A DNA stretch of 64,000 nucleotides from Doryteuthis pealeii (lineage: Eukaryota > Mollusca > Cephalopoda > Myopsida > Loliginidae). The notes under the pieces are model-generated. The model was given only the letters and a program-made list of their open reading frames with translations, made no database searches and was not told the DNA's origin. A program made the translations under genes and the position numbers. Location of the stretch: the NCBI GenBank assembly GCA_023376005.1, contig CM042157.1, forward strand, positions 86,411,762-86,475,761. The letters are read 5' to 3'. Below, piece by piece: positions 62,672-64,000 of the stretch (positions are counted from its first letter, which is position 1; the number at the start of each line of letters is the position of its first letter).

Positions 62672-63399
62672 CTTTGTTGTGGTACCAGGTTTCTTGGTAC
62701 AATGTGATGCTAGGCTGGTCCTAATTCTCTGCCAGTAGTTTGTTGTAGAGTTCAGGTTCCGTATGAGAGCTCAATGTTTAATTATTGTAAACAGAGCAAA
62801 GTTATTTGTGAATAAAAAGGCCTTAAATACCATGGGTATCGTGATTATGGACCATTTCCACTTGTGGGTATCTAGGGCCCACGAGCTTCTTCAGACCACG
62901 TATATCTTTTATTTAGACAGGCACATGGCCAAATTCATTTTACATTTATACATTTTTCCCCGCCTCCAGGGGCGATATTAGTGTATTTTTTTCTTTTCAA
63001 GTGTCCTTTTGATTGGTGGAATTTTATTTTTTCTGATTTCTTCTGTTTACGTGGCGGTGTTTTTGTCTGTATATTAATGTCTGGTGGTTAATTCTTTAGT
63101 TGAATTCTTTATCAATATCCCACAGAGTTCTACTCTTTCAATCTGCCCTATTTTGACCCTGATGCCCTTCCTCTCTAAGTAGGTCAAGTGGTGTACGGGG
63201 AATATATGCCTTCTCTCTAAGTGGGTGGGGGTTTCTAAGTTTACTCTATTAGTAACTTTAATCTATTTATTTATTTATTTATTATCTACCACTAAGAGTA
63301 TGTCTCTTAGCGTAAGTGATACGTTACTATTCTCCCTTTTACCTAGGGAGAATTATAAGTTTCCCTTATTTTCACCCCTCTAAATTGTTTCAAGCCTTT
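62213..63399. other. No gene seen
   Basis: TA tract at 62632-62670 and (TTTA)n at 63263-63285. Otherwise mixed DNA without recognised coding content. Confidence 0.5.
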
Positions 63400-63720
63400 A
63401 ATCTTCACGCGCGCTGTGTTTAGTTAGAGAAATAAGTTTAGTTAAGAATAAAAGTCTTAAAGAAATAACACGGTGTTGTTGGTTGATGCATGTCTTGGCA
63501 AAAAAGACTAACCAAGAAGAATCAAAGATGAAAAAAACAAACAGGAACCTAGTAATAGAAGTTAACATGGCAACTAAACATCAGACGAGCGGCCAGAGAA
63601 GAAAGTAAGTTATGCATGCATGTCTCGGTATATCTGTCTATCTATCTCCTCTATCTGTTAAAGAACTGTTATATAGCCCAACACGAGTGAGGGGTATATA
63701 ACACCCATTCATAAGATGTT
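63400..63720 (+). mobile_element. Possible LTR-like edge related to repeat X
   Basis: AATAAAAGTC followed 30 bp later by a purine-rich, (A)GAAG-containing leader and 'GAGCGGCCAGAGAAGAAAGT' parallels the X layout. Only the layout and a few words match, so this is a weak assignment. 63721-64000 shows CT-rich, AT-rich DNA with nothing recognised. Confidence 0.3.
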
Positions 63721-64000
63721 TGAGTTTTAGCGGTTAATTACTAGGTAAACTACACTATTTAATTTCCTTCTCATTCACTGAATTATTTTCTTTTTTCTTT
63801 TCATTATAACTCTTTTTTTTTTCGTTTTCTCCCTTCTCTGTTTTTCCTTCCTTTAAGTTACTTTTCGTTTTTTCTATCTTTTATTTACTCGATCTATTTA
63901 TGCCCCCTCCCCCAAAAAAATACTAACGATGTCACATTCAAAATTCACCAACATTTCTGATTCCACTATCTTGAACCCATACATAAGATTTTTGGGTTTT

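Overview
The window is non-coding, repeat-saturated metazoan DNA. It looks most like a cephalopod (probably octopus) genome. The reasons are very dense (CA)n/(TA)n/(GA)n/(CTAT)n microsatellites, several tRNA-derived SINE families in many copies, and relics of RTE-like, CR1/L2-like and R4/Dong-like LINEs, a Penelope-like element, a mariner and Helitrons. The species call rests on repeat style and remembered protein similarity, not on a search. I see no intact host protein gene; most long reading frames are translated microsatellites.

The most interesting content is a dispersed set of self-cleaving-RNA folds. At twelve places the DNA fits the hammerhead ribozyme: C3-U-G-A-N-G-A core, helix II, GAAA, a short helix III ending in U-H, and a closing helix I that pairs across the motif. 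They lie at 2633, 10259, 13355, 16209, 17060, 26899, 26959, 29476, 40183, 40279, 43560 and 62176. Further copies are degenerate, and several carry U3 with A8 in place of C3 with G8, the two bases that pair in the active fold. Many sit in long inverted repeats, two of which hold two ribozymes head to head (26.85-27.05 kb and 40.0-40.45 kb). A related motif forms the 3' domain of a tRNA-headed SINE (10.9, 14.4, 18.4 and 34.0 kb). A Penelope-like reverse transcriptase relic lies at 25.84-26.15 kb beside one ribozyme-like copy.

Layout. 0-6 kb: LTR-like repeat, Helitron, SINE, ribozyme element and three inverted repeats. 6.5-7.6 kb: (CTAT)n array. 8.1-8.75 kb: LINE relic. 9-15 kb: repeat Z, ribozyme SINEs and a 245-bp-arm hairpin. 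15-21.5 kb: ribozyme elements, SINEs and a long CATA/TA array. 22-25.3 kb: TIR element and an apparent false duplication across a 100-N scaffold gap. 25.8-27.8 kb: Penelope relic, twin ribozyme hairpin and Helitron. 28-36.6 kb: SINEs, LINE relics and a Helitron. 37-41.7 kb: repeat Z, a Dong-like LINE in AAT repeats, the twin ribozyme element and GA arrays. 42-49 kb: Helitron, ribozyme, second Dong-like LINE, CR1-like LINE, two 5S rRNA pseudogenes and a telomere-repeat MITE. 49-54.7 kb: nested SINE in repeat Z and a large inverted element containing a mariner relic. 54.7-64 kb: LTR-like repeats, a polypurine tract and GC-rich duplicated units.

Family names X, Y, Z, W, SINE1, SINE2, SINE3 and HHR-SINE are working labels used here only. 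Boundaries of degenerate repeats are good to about 10-30 bp.
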